Shown piece after piece: positions 1-6,592 of a stretch of 8,759 nt of DNA. Under the pieces are notes generated by a model. That model ran no database searches. It saw only the letters and a program-made list of their open reading frames with translations, and was not told where the DNA came from. The position numbers and the translations under genes were made by a program. Each line of letters opens with the position of its first letter. The stretch's first letter is position 1. The DNA is from an uncultured Erysipelotrichaceae bacterium (GTDB taxonomy: Bacteria > Bacillota_I > Bacilli_A > RF39 > UBA660): contig CADBMU010000035.1 in NCBI GenBank assembly GCA_902795845.1, forward strand, positions 1-8,759. Direction: 5' to 3'.

Positions 1-55
1 ACTGAATAATTATTAAATTAAATAGTTTTGCAACTAAATATTGTTTGTTATTCAT
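1..55 (-). CDS. 5' end of an unidentified gene, cut by the window edge
   Basis: Only the first 18 codons are visible, reading MNNKQYLVAKLFNLIIIQ, with no stop before the window edge. The ATG at 53-55 follows an AAAGGTGG ribosome binding site at 61-68 with 5 nt after GGTGG. That is the same arrangement as the ftsK start in this window. A good promoter lies further upstream (-10 at 150-155, -35 at 172-177). The visible peptide is too short to assign a family. The run LFNLIII could begin a hydrophobic segment. The gene is preceded by a leader of about 87 nt that may control translation. I infer a real gene from promoter, ribosome binding site and start occurring in the right order, not from homology. 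Confidence 0.6.
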   Translation of the reverse strand, partial: MNNKQYLVAKLFNLIIIQ

Positions 56-57
56 TA

Positions 58-121
58 TTACCACCTTTACTTCTATTTTTTCTAAAACCCCCTGAATTTT
101 AGTCCCTAAGTATGGTGGCAA
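58..121 (-). promoter_or_regulatory. Candidate translation-control leader with sequestered ribosome binding site and short uORF
   Basis: In the minus-strand transcript, UUGCCACC (121-114) can pair with GGUGGUAA (65-58). This makes 8 bp with one G-U pair and buries the ribosome binding site of the gene starting at 55. The enclosed segment has a smaller hairpin: CUAAAA (102-97) with UUUUAG (87-82), around a loop containing five G residues. A tiny reading frame starts at ATG 125-123 and stops at 101-99, encoding MLATILRD. It runs straight over the 5' arm of the long helix, so a ribosome on it would open the helix. Its own ribosome binding site is weak, with AGAAG directly abutting the ATG. The pairing is seen in the sequence; the regulatory role is inferred. 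I could not match the leader to a known riboswitch or ribosomal-protein leader. Confidence 0.35.
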
Positions 122-149
122 GCATCTTCTTTTTGATTCTCAAGACTGT

Positions 150-177
150 ATTATATAGTATTTTTTTTATATTTCAA
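150..177 (-). promoter_or_regulatory. SigA-type promoter for the left-edge gene
   Basis: On the minus strand, TTGAAA (-35, 172-177) is followed after 16 bp by a perfect TATAAT (-10, 150-155). Transcription would begin near position 143, giving a leader of about 87 nt before the ATG at 55. The promoter sits downstream of the terminator of the preceding operon, as expected for a new transcription unit. Confidence 0.7.
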
Positions 178-184
178 GGCTTTC

Positions 185-200
185 GACAAATAGTGACAAA
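185..200 (-). repeat. Direct repeat TTTGTC-N4-TTTGTC upstream of the promoter
   Basis: On the minus strand, TTTGTC (200-195) recurs exactly after ACTA at 190-185. The period is 10 bp, one helical turn, and the nearer copy ends seven bases upstream of the -35 hexamer (172-177). Tandem hexamers at about this spacing are typical of sites for OmpR/PhoB-type response regulators. The repeat is seen in the sequence; a regulator binding it is inference. It also overlaps the edge of the palindrome at 199-218 by two bases. Confidence 0.4.
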
Positions 201-218
201 TGTTTTAATTAAAACATT
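199..218. repeat. Perfect 20-bp palindrome
   Basis: AATGTTTTAATTAAAACATT reads identically on both strands. As RNA it can form an 8-bp stem with an AATT loop. It lies just beyond the terminator of the ftsK operon and about 20 bp upstream of the -35 of the next promoter. It could be a dimeric-repressor operator or a backup 3'-end hairpin. Its AT-only core makes a chance origin more likely than for a GC-containing palindrome, but 20 perfect bases in a short intergenic region deserve note. Confidence 0.5.
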
Positions 219-244
219 AAAAAAAGGCAATTTATATTGCCTTT
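219..244 (-). terminator. Rho-independent terminator of the ftsK-DUF2207 operon
   Basis: A perfect 9-bp stem, AAAGGCAAT (244-236 on the minus strand) with ATTGCCTTT (231-223), surrounds a 4-nt loop. It runs into TTTTTTT on the minus strand at 225-219. The upstream arm overlaps two bases of the TAA stop (245-243) of the DUF2207 gene, so termination is nested directly at the end of the reading frame. Confidence 0.88.
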
Positions 245-2090
245 ACCACGAACTTCCGCCGCCACCGCCGGAACCTCCGCCTGAGAATCCTCCTCCGGAT
301 GATGAAGAACTACCACCACTTGATGATCCTCCACCTGTTGATGCTGGTGCAGATCCCATAGTTTTGTTTAAAGAATTCATTGTTTCATTCATAAAATGAT
401 CCATTGTATGATAACTAAAATTAGTTCCACTATACCATGAAGGTTCAGAGATTGTTATATTTTCAAATTGTTTAATCCATTTATCAGTTATTCCAAGAAC
501 ATAAGCATATGGTAAAATATCGTAAAAATAACTTGGATTGCTACTAACCATTTCTTCCAATTTTTCTTTTTCTGCTGTTGTTAAAAATCTTTTGAATCCT
601 TTTATTTTGCCATACATTTCAGATCCGTATTCAGTACGTTTTGGAATATATTTTAAACAGAAAGTCATAATTAATAAACAAATAAGTTCAAACAATAATA
701 CTAATTTATTATCAATATATTGGAAAACAAAAGCCCCACCCATAATCATAAAATGCATTGTAGTAAATCCTAACCAAAATATTTGAAAAATTATATTACC
801 TTTAGCTGCAAAACCAACAATAAAAAATATTGAATAAAATACTAATAAAAATATAGCAATTATAAGTTCTTCTGCTCCAGCATTATTATATACTGATAGC
901 CCTATTGAAAAAATTACACTTAATACCATATTAATAATAATAGCAATTGTATATTTTTTGTTTTTAGACTCAAAAATAGAAGTAGAAAAATTATCGTTAC
1001 GTTTTTCTTTTTTTATTTGTTCAATTGTTCTATAAAATTTATTTTTTAATCTACTAGGTTTCGTAACATCATCGTTTTTAAACATACCTTCTAAAAAGTT
1101 TTTTTCACTTTCATCATCACCATCATAATCTTTTAGCTTTTTAAATTTAATATCCTTCTTTTCATTTTCAATAATTTCAATATAACCTTTACTAGCTAAA
1201 TAAATTAATAATGACATTACATCTTTGTTATTTATTTTTCCTTTATAAATATAAGCAACATCTAAACTATTAAAACCATTTGGTGCATTAAATTCTACAG
1301 TTTCTATAACATGCTTATCAATACCTTTTGAAAGTAATAAAATTAAACATACTAAAGTTAGAATACCAGGAATAATAAATACTAAATTATCCATTATTTT
1401 ATCTATTAATGGAATTTGAAAATAGCCTTCTTCTAACTGGCACCTTACTGTTATTCCTTCACCAGGATTTAACATTCCAGTATATTCTCCTTCAATTACA
1501 TTGTCTTTTATTTCATAGTCAATTAAATCATTATCAGTTGAACCATAACTTCCCGTTGCAAAACCAAGTTTACTTTCATCAAAATCTTTTGGCATATGAA
1601 TTTTAAAAGTTACATTATTAATTATAGTATCCCATTCATTTCCTATAATATTAAAATATATTTCATCAAAATCTTTTTCTTTATCATTTGATAAACGATA
1701 ATTATATTTTATTATATATTCTTTTTTTCCCGTAAGTGTTTTATTAGCACTACCTATTTTTAGTTTTAATTTACCATTTTCTTTAGATTTTGAATATTTT
1801 TCATTTATATTAATATTTGATATTTTTGCTTTATTCTTGGAAAAACTTCCATCTAATCTTTTTATTTCATTTTTAAGTGGAATATTTCTTATAATTCCAT
1901 GTCTATTTTCATTAAAATAAACTGTTATTTTTTCTGTAATATCAAACGAATTATTTTCATTTACTATCATATCTACATCATAATTTTCTATAATGTATCC
2001 AAAATCAAAATCATTATCATAAGCAGCATTTACATCATTAAATATAAAAAAAGAAGATATGATAATTAGTAATTTTAATATTTTTTTCAT
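243..2090 (-). CDS. DUF2207-type membrane protein with Gly/Ser-rich tail
   Basis: The 615-residue product starts with a likely signal peptide (about residues 1-22, lysines then a hydrophobic stretch). An extracytoplasmic beta-rich domain follows (about 28-225) with the order typical of DUF2207 proteins, including GIIRNIPL near 65-72. One membrane segment lies near 233-254. A cytoplasmic region of about 260-375 includes a winged-helix-like stretch (276-308). Further membrane helices lie near 380-400, 405-427, 432-455 and 461-480. A conserved-looking helical region (490-545) ends in YAYVLGITDKWIKQFE, and the last 30 residues are almost entirely Gly and Ser, ending in Trp. This overall plan, including the glycine-rich C-terminus, is what I know of DUF2207 proteins. 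The family has no established biochemical function. The start at 2090 has an AGGAGG site at 2101-2106 lying within the 3' end of ftsK. The gap to the ftsK stop is only 5 nt, so the two genes are co-transcribed and probably translationally coupled. Confidence 0.85.
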   Translation of the reverse strand: MKKILKLLIIISSFFIFNDVNAAYDNDFDFGYIIENYDVDMIVNENNSFDITEKITVYFNENRHGIIRNIPLKNEIKRLDGSFSKNKAKISNININEKYSKSKENGKLKLKIGSANKTLTGKKEYIIKYNYRLSNDKEKDFDEIYFNIIGNEWDTIINNVTFKIHMPKDFDESKLGFATGSYGSTDNDLIDYEIKDNVIEGEYTGMLNPGEGITVRCQLEEGYFQIPLIDKIMDNLVFIIPGILTLVCLILLLSKGIDKHVIETVEFNAPNGFNSLDVAYIYKGKINNKDVMSLLIYLASKGYIEIIENEKKDIKFKKLKDYDGDDESEKNFLEGMFKNDDVTKPSRLKNKFYRTIEQIKKEKRNDNFSTSIFESKNKKYTIAIIINMVLSVIFSIGLSVYNNAGAEELIIAIFLLVFYSIFFIVGFAAKGNIIFQIFWLGFTTMHFMIMGGAFVFQYIDNKLVLLFELICLLIMTFCLKYIPKRTEYGSEMYGKIKGFKRFLTTAEKEKLEEMVSSNPSYFYDILPYAYVLGITDKWIKQFENITISEPSWYSGTNFSYHTMDHFMNETMNSLNKTMGSAPASTGGGSSSGGSSSSSGGGFSGGGSGGGGGSSW

Positions 2091-2095
2091 ATCTC

Positions 2096-4321
2096 TTATT
2101 CCTCCTCTTTATTTTCTAATTTAATTAAAACTTCACGTGGCTTAGATCCATTAGATGGTCCTATTATTCCTCTATCTTCTAGTAAATCTATTATTCTTGC
2201 AGCTCTATTATAACCTAATCTAAATCTTCTTTGTAATAACGAAGCACTAACTTTACCTGTTTCAACAGCAAATTTAACTATTTCATCATAAAGAGGATCA
2301 TCATATCCATCAGGCCCACTTCCAACACCTGATGCTTGTGTATTTGAAACAGGAGCATCTAAGTTCATTGACTCATCATAAGAAGCAACTTGTTCTTTAC
2401 AAACATAATCAATTACTCTTCTTATTTCATCATCAGATATAAAGCATCCTTGAATACGAACTGGAACATTTTCACCCATTGGCAAATATAGCATATCACC
2501 TTTTCCGAGTAATTTTTCAGCGCCACTCATATCTAATATTGTACGTGAATCAATATTTGATGCAACAGCAAATGCTATACGAGATGGAATATTAGCTTTT
2601 ACTACACCAGTAATTACATCAGTAGATGGTCTTTGAGTTGCTACAATTAAATGAATTCCTGCTGCTCTTGCCATTTGAGTAATACGCATTATTGAATCTT
2701 CAACATCTTTAGCAGCTACTAACATTAAGTCAGCAAGTTCATCTATTATAACTACTAAATAATGCATTTTTTTCTGGATATTTTCTGGATGTTTTTGATT
2801 TTCTTTAACAATATAATTATTATAACTCTCAATATTTTTTACACCTGTATCACTAAATGTATCATAACGTCTTTCCATTTCAGCAACAACTTTTTGTAAT
2901 GCAACTGATGCTTTTTTTGCATCAGTAATTACTGGTATTAAAAGGTGTGGAACACCGTTATAATTAGATAATTCAACTTTCTTAGGGTCGACTAATACTA
3001 ATTTACATTCATCAGGACGATATTTCATTAAAATAGATGCAATTATACTATTAGTACAAACAGATTTACCACTTCCTGTAGAACCTGCAATAAGTAAGTG
3101 AGGCATTTTAGATAAATCTGCAAGTCTTGCATTACCCATGATATCTTTTCCTAAAGCAACGTTAATTTTTCCACCATCTTGATTTTTAATTAAAATTTCT
3201 TTAATTTTAACTGGAGAAACTGATGCGTTCGGAATTTCTATACCAATAGTACTTTTTCCAGGAATTGGAGCTTGTATTCTAACATCTTTTGCCGCTAATG
3301 CTAAGGCTATTTCTTTATTTATTGCACTAATTCTGCTCAATTTTGTTCCAGCTGGTACAGTTAACTCATATTGTGTAACTGCTGGTCCAACATGGATTTC
3401 TACAACTTTACCAGCAATTTGAAAATCTTTTAATACTCTTTCAAGAGTATCTTTATTAGCTTTTATAAATTCTGTTGAATTAACTTTTTTAGGTCTTTGA
3501 GGATCGTCTAATAAACTTAAAGGTGGTAATTTATAATTACTAGGAACTACATCTTTATCTTTAGTTGGAGTTAAAGTTTCTGGAACTTCAGTATTACTAA
3601 AATTATTTTTCTTTAATTCTTCAACACTAGAAATAATAATCTTATCATCTTTCTTAGAATCTTCTTCCTCTTCTTCATATTCTAATGTATCAACATTAAA
3701 TTTCTTTTTAGTTTCTTTTTCTTTATGTTCTCTTTTAAATATACCAAAGATTTTTGAAAACATATCAGTTAAAGTTATTTCAAATAACATTATAAAGCCA
3801 AAGATAGCTAAAATTATCATTACAATGTATGTTCCAACTTCACCAAAACAGGCTGATAAAATAAATGAGAAAAATGCACCAATTATTCCACCACCAACAG
3901 AAATTGACGTTTGACCTGTAGCCGCAATACCAGCACTAGGATTAATCGTTTTAATTCTTTTTAAAAAGTTATCAATAGTAACCTTTAAAATATCTGATGA
4001 TTTAGCACACTCTTTAATAAAAGGAACATGTGACCAAACTAAAAGTACTATTATTAAAATATATACTCCTATTAATCTAGAAGTAAAAAATTTAGGCATT
4101 TTTCTTTTGAATAACATGTATGCTCCTAAATATAAAACTAAAAGTAAAACTAAAACCCACCAATTTCCTAATAAGAACATAGCAAATTCTTTTATCATAT
4201 TTCCTACTGGACCAAATCCTACACCAATAATTCCAATTAGAATTAATAAAAGTCCAGTTAATTCTACACTATATTGAAAAGATTCTTTTTCTGCTTCTTT
4301 TGTTTTTTTCTTTTTTGCCAT
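2096..4321 (-). CDS. ftsK: DNA translocase FtsK/SpoIIIE
   Basis: This is a septum-located, ATP-driven double-stranded DNA pump that clears chromosome ends during division. The 741-residue product has an N-terminal membrane domain with at least four hydrophobic helices (about 20-37, 53-70, 83-98 and a long stretch near 144-182). A charged linker follows (about 195-260), including a run of glutamates. The motor has Walker A GSTGSGKSV at 413-421 and Walker B VVIIDEL at 523-529, and the Q-R-P-S-T-D segment near 563-568 is typical of the family. The C-terminal winged-helix gamma domain (about 675-737) includes RRFRLGYNRAARIIDLLEDR, the DNA-reading helix region that recognises polarity sequences. 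Length and order are those of the SpoIIIE/FtsK group in Firmicutes. I chose the ATG at 4321 because AAGGTGG lies 5 nt upstream; a GTG at 4330 is in frame but falls inside that site. It is the first gene of a two-gene operon with its own promoter (-10 at 4347-4352). Whether it serves sporulation or only division cannot be told here. Confidence 0.97.
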   Translation of the reverse strand: MAKKKKTKEAEKESFQYSVELTGLLLILIGIIGVGFGPVGNMIKEFAMFLLGNWWVLVLLLVLYLGAYMLFKRKMPKFFTSRLIGVYILIIVLLVWSHVPFIKECAKSSDILKVTIDNFLKRIKTINPSAGIAATGQTSISVGGGIIGAFFSFILSACFGEVGTYIVMIILAIFGFIMLFEITLTDMFSKIFGIFKREHKEKETKKKFNVDTLEYEEEEEDSKKDDKIIISSVEELKKNNFSNTEVPETLTPTKDKDVVPSNYKLPPLSLLDDPQRPKKVNSTEFIKANKDTLERVLKDFQIAGKVVEIHVGPAVTQYELTVPAGTKLSRISAINKEIALALAAKDVRIQAPIPGKSTIGIEIPNASVSPVKIKEILIKNQDGGKINVALGKDIMGNARLADLSKMPHLLIAGSTGSGKSVCTNSIIASILMKYRPDECKLVLVDPKKVELSNYNGVPHLLIPVITDAKKASVALQKVVAEMERRYDTFSDTGVKNIESYNNYIVKENQKHPENIQKKMHYLVVIIDELADLMLVAAKDVEDSIMRITQMARAAGIHLIVATQRPSTDVITGVVKANIPSRIAFAVASNIDSRTILDMSGAEKLLGKGDMLYLPMGENVPVRIQGCFISDDEIRRVIDYVCKEQVASYDESMNLDAPVSNTQASGVGSGPDGYDDPLYDEIVKFAVETGKVSASLLQRRFRLGYNRAARIIDLLEDRGIIGPSNGSKPREVLIKLENKEEE
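2101..2106 (-). promoter_or_regulatory. Ribosome binding site inside the last codons of ftsK
   Basis: AGGAGG lies within the codons for the C-terminal glutamates of FtsK (GAG GAG GAA TAA), ten bases before the DUF2207 ATG at 2090. The same bases therefore encode the acidic end of one protein and recruit ribosomes for the next. This supports coupled translation and fixes the downstream start. Confidence 0.75.
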
Positions 4322-4326
4322 TGTAA

Positions 4327-4333
4327 CCACCTT
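4327..4333 (-). promoter_or_regulatory. Ribosome binding site that decides the ftsK start
   Basis: AAGGTGG on the minus strand is followed by TTACA and then ATG at 4321. A longer frame could begin at the GTG at 4330, but that codon is part of the binding site itself and has no site of its own at a suitable distance. The shorter start is therefore preferred. Confidence 0.8.
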
Positions 4334-4346
4334 ATCATATATTTAA

Positions 4347-4375
4347 ATTATATAATATTTATACCCTTTTTGCAA
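4347..4375 (-). promoter_or_regulatory. SigA-type promoter of the ftsK operon
   Basis: On the minus strand, TTGCAA (-35, 4370-4375) and a perfect TATAAT (-10, 4347-4352) are separated by 17 bp. Transcription would start near 4340, leaving a leader of about 20 nt before the ftsK ATG at 4321. The promoter lies between the thiI terminator and ftsK, so the two operons are separate units. Confidence 0.8.
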
Positions 4376-4398
4376 AGTTATTTACGAAATTTGGCATT

Positions 4399-4424
4399 AA
4401 AAAACTATTAGATTTCTAATAGTT
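4399..4424 (-). terminator. Rho-independent terminator after thiI
   Basis: A 9-bp perfect stem, AACTATTAG (4424-4416 on the minus strand) with CTAATAGTT (4411-4403), encloses a 4-nt loop and continues into four further T residues (4402-4399). The first arm begins within the TAA stop (4425-4423) of thiI. The stem is AT-rich and probably of moderate strength. Confidence 0.8.
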
Positions 4425-5610
4425 ATAAAAGTTCTTTAAACTCCTGGTTAGAACCAGGTGTTATATTAATTATTTCATGATTTTTAATAGCATCATTTAT
4501 TAATTCTTTATAAGGTATTAATTCTTCATAAGAAATACATTTACTAAGCTCTGGATTTATTACTGGATGCTTAGGAACAAATATAGTACAACAATCCTCA
4601 TATGGTAAAATGCTAGTTTCAAATGTATTAATTTTATTAGCAATATCTATTATTTCTAATTTATCAAAACATGCAACTGGTCTTATTACAGGAATATCTG
4701 TAACAGCATTTATTACACTCATGCTAGTTAATGTTTGACTAGCTACTTGACCAATACTTTCACCATTAACTATAATCTTACATCTATTATATTTAGCAAT
4801 TTGAGTAGCAATTCTATACATCATTCTTCGCATAATTGTTACTAAATATTCATGAGGAATATTTTTATAAATTGCTTCTTGAATATCTGTGAAATTAACT
4901 ACATGTAACTTTATATTTCCATTATACTCTGCTAAAATTTCGGCAAGTTTTTTTACTTTATTTTTAGCCTCAATAGATGTATGAGGAGGACTTTCAAAAT
5001 AAAGTGCTTCTAACTTAACACCTCTTTTGCTACAAAGATACCCTGCAACTGGGGAATCAATACCACCAGAAAGCATTAGAATACCTTTACCAAGAGTTCC
5101 AACGGGATAGCCTCCGGCACCATTAACCTTATCAAAGTAAATATAAAAAGCATCTAATCTTACTTCCAAATTTATAAGTAATTCAGGATTATTAACATCT
5201 ACTTTTTTATTTTCTATGTTAGTTAAAATAACAGCACCAAGTTCTTTACTAATCTCCATACTATTTTTAAAGAATTTTTTGTTACTTCTTTTAGTTTCAA
5301 CTTTAAAAGTTGTAAAATTTCTATCTTTTACAACATTAACCAACTCTTTTTTTAAAACTTCATAATCATTTTCAATTTTATAACCAATATTTATTTCATG
5401 AATACCAAAAACTTTTTGTAATTTTTCTAAAACTTTGTCATAATTATTGTCTTGTGCTTCAACAAACATCCTTCCTTTATCAAAAGTAATATGTGTGTTC
5501 ATACCACTTAAAGAATTTTCTACATTAGTTTTTAAAGCACTTAAAAATAAACCAATATTATCTTTTTTAGTCGTTAATTCACCATATTTAATTATTATTA
5601 TTTTTTGCAC
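4423..5610 (-). CDS. thiI: tRNA 4-thiouridine synthase ThiI, short form without rhodanese
   Basis: ThiI adenylates uridine 8 of tRNA and replaces its oxygen with sulfur taken from a cysteine desulfurase. The 395-residue product shows an N-terminal ferredoxin-like region (about 1-60, starting with the family pattern IIIKYGELTTKK) and a THUMP tRNA-binding domain (about 60-165). The PP-loop ATPase domain has SGGIDSP at 181-187, followed by GESIGQVASQTL (283-294) and the PYEDCCTIF segment (336-344) with its Cys pair at 340-341. The C-terminal rhodanese domain of the E. coli enzyme is absent, as in the Bacillus form. The start is GTG at 5610: in-frame TAA codons lie immediately upstream, and the family N-terminus fits. 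It overlaps the preceding gene by 13 nt, and the ribosome binding site (AAAGAGAT) is weak, suggesting coupled translation. A cysteine desulfurase two genes upstream is the expected sulfur donor. Substitution for a thiazole-synthesis role is less likely, since the rhodanese part is missing. Confidence 0.97.
   Translation of the reverse strand: MQKIIIIKYGELTTKKDNIGLFLSALKTNVENSLSGMNTHITFDKGRMFVEAQDNNYDKVLEKLQKVFGIHEINIGYKIENDYEVLKKELVNVVKDRNFTTFKVETKRSNKKFFKNSMEISKELGAVILTNIENKKVDVNNPELLINLEVRLDAFYIYFDKVNGAGGYPVGTLGKGILMLSGGIDSPVAGYLCSKRGVKLEALYFESPPHTSIEAKNKVKKLAEILAEYNGNIKLHVVNFTDIQEAIYKNIPHEYLVTIMRRMMYRIATQIAKYNRCKIIVNGESIGQVASQTLTSMSVINAVTDIPVIRPVACFDKLEIIDIANKINTFETSILPYEDCCTIFVPKHPVINPELSKCISYEELIPYKELINDAIKNHEIINITPGSNQEFKELL
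4443..4458 (-). repeat. GC-rich inverted repeat in the last codons of thiI
   Basis: CCTGGTT and AACCAGG form a 7-bp inverted repeat separated by 2 nt (a 6-bp stem with a 4-nt loop is the realistic RNA fold). It lies inside the PGSNQE codons, about 18 bases before the terminator stem. It is clearly GC-richer than its surroundings. It could protect the 3' end or assist termination, but chance within coding sequence is possible. Confidence 0.4.
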
Positions 5611-6590
5611 TTATTATCATCTCTTTCAGTAAAAATATATTTATTATGTTTTTTATAAGAATCTTTTATTTCATCTAAAATTTTTGGATTTTTTATATAA
5701 TTCAAATTCATTATATCTAATGCTTCTTCATAAGTATTAACTAATGTCAAATCACTCATCATTTTGATATATTCTTCAACACTAATTGCTTCATTTTTTA
5801 ATCTATAAAATAACGTCGATGATAATGTTGAACCGATTATATAACGAAAAGTTTCATTCTGAAAAGCCATGTAATTATTTTGGATTAAAGCTGCTAAAGT
5901 ATTTAAATATGTATAAAACCCCATTCTTTTATTTTTATTTTCAAGATTATTAAATTCTTTAACTAATATATTACCATCAATCATTCCATATTTTTTTACA
6001 ATTTGACTCATCCATTCAATAAACGAATAAGATATAGTTTTATTAAAATCACTTATTAATCTATTTTTTAAAAATAAATTATCTTTTTCTTTATCATTAA
6101 ATAATTTTTCCATAGTTAAACTACTTATTTCAACCACCATTTGTCTACTTAATGTACTTATCGTATCTTCATAATTATGTATGTAAGGAAAAAATTTATG
6201 AGTAAACTCATGACATATTGTATATTTATCATCACCATTTTGTTTTAAAAATAAATATAAGATATTATTAAATACTCTAGATTCCATTTTATTATCTAAA
6301 GCGATTTTCACTTGATTTTCATCACGTAAAAGATTTTGAAATTTTTGATATAATCCCATATCAAAATTTTTTAAAAATTCTTCAACTACTTCTATGGAAT
6401 CCTCTGGACTAACATAATTCTCATCAACAATGCTTTTTCTAAGATCAATGTTTTTACCATATATTCCATATTCTTCTAAGATTAAATCTAATAAAGGATT
6501 AATAAAAGGATTTACAAAATTTTGAATAACTTTATAATTTATTTGAAATTCTTTTAAATTTTTATTAATCAATTCCCAATTTACTTGCAT
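5598..6590 (-). CDS. M3-like (gluzincin) metallopeptidase homologue, compact; unassigned role
   Basis: I do not recognise a named family for this 330-residue protein, but its second half reads like the catalytic core of peptidase family M3 (oligoendopeptidase F, thimet oligopeptidase). HEFTH at 127-131 is the zinc-binding HExxH motif. The sequence MVVEISSLTMEKL follows, placing Glu154 27 residues after the first His; in M3 enzymes the third zinc ligand sits in a comparable (V/A)E(I/V)AS context at nearly this distance. The region 248-296 (FRYIIGSTLSS, then VEEYIKMMSD and ALDIMNLN) resembles the M3 C-terminal helix with its Tyr-containing segment. The protein is about half the usual M3 length and lacks most of the N-terminal helical part. 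There is no signal peptide or membrane helix, so it should be cytoplasmic. It starts 2 nt after the desulfurase stop and overlaps thiI by 13 nt, so it belongs to the operon. Activity, substrate and any link to tRNA thiolation are unknown. The reading frame is secure; the family call is moderate. Confidence 0.65.
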   Translation of the reverse strand: MQVNWELINKNLKEFQINYKVIQNFVNPFINPLLDLILEEYGIYGKNIDLRKSIVDENYVSPEDSIEVVEEFLKNFDMGLYQKFQNLLRDENQVKIALDNKMESRVFNNILYLFLKQNGDDKYTICHEFTHKFFPYIHNYEDTISTLSRQMVVEISSLTMEKLFNDKEKDNLFLKNRLISDFNKTISYSFIEWMSQIVKKYGMIDGNILVKEFNNLENKNKRMGFYTYLNTLAALIQNNYMAFQNETFRYIIGSTLSSTLFYRLKNEAISVEEYIKMMSDLTLVNTYEEALDIMNLNYIKNPKILDEIKDSYKKHNKYIFTERDDNKCKK

Positions 6591-6592
6591 GA

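Noticed and set aside
112..399. Plus-strand frame with a proline-rich stretch
   Set aside because: It is the antisense of the Gly/Ser-rich DUF2207 tail and the intergenic terminator; the prolines are the reverse complement of glycine codons.
2768..2792. Short tandem repeat TTTTCTGGAT in ftsK
   Set aside because: Two copies in frame within coding sequence with no spacer pattern; most likely coincidence of codons.
3433..3450. 8-bp inverted repeat ATACTCTT/AAGAGTAT with a 2-nt spacer inside ftsK
   Set aside because: It lies in ordinary codons of the conserved motor domain with no signal nearby, so chance in AT-rich coding DNA is the simplest explanation.
4322..4330. GTG at 4330 as the ftsK start
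   Set aside because: The codon sits within the AAGGTGG site that serves the ATG at 4321.
5447..5632. Plus-strand frame antisense to the start of thiI
   Set aside because: It is fully antisense to the conserved ThiI N-terminus and has no ribosome binding site.
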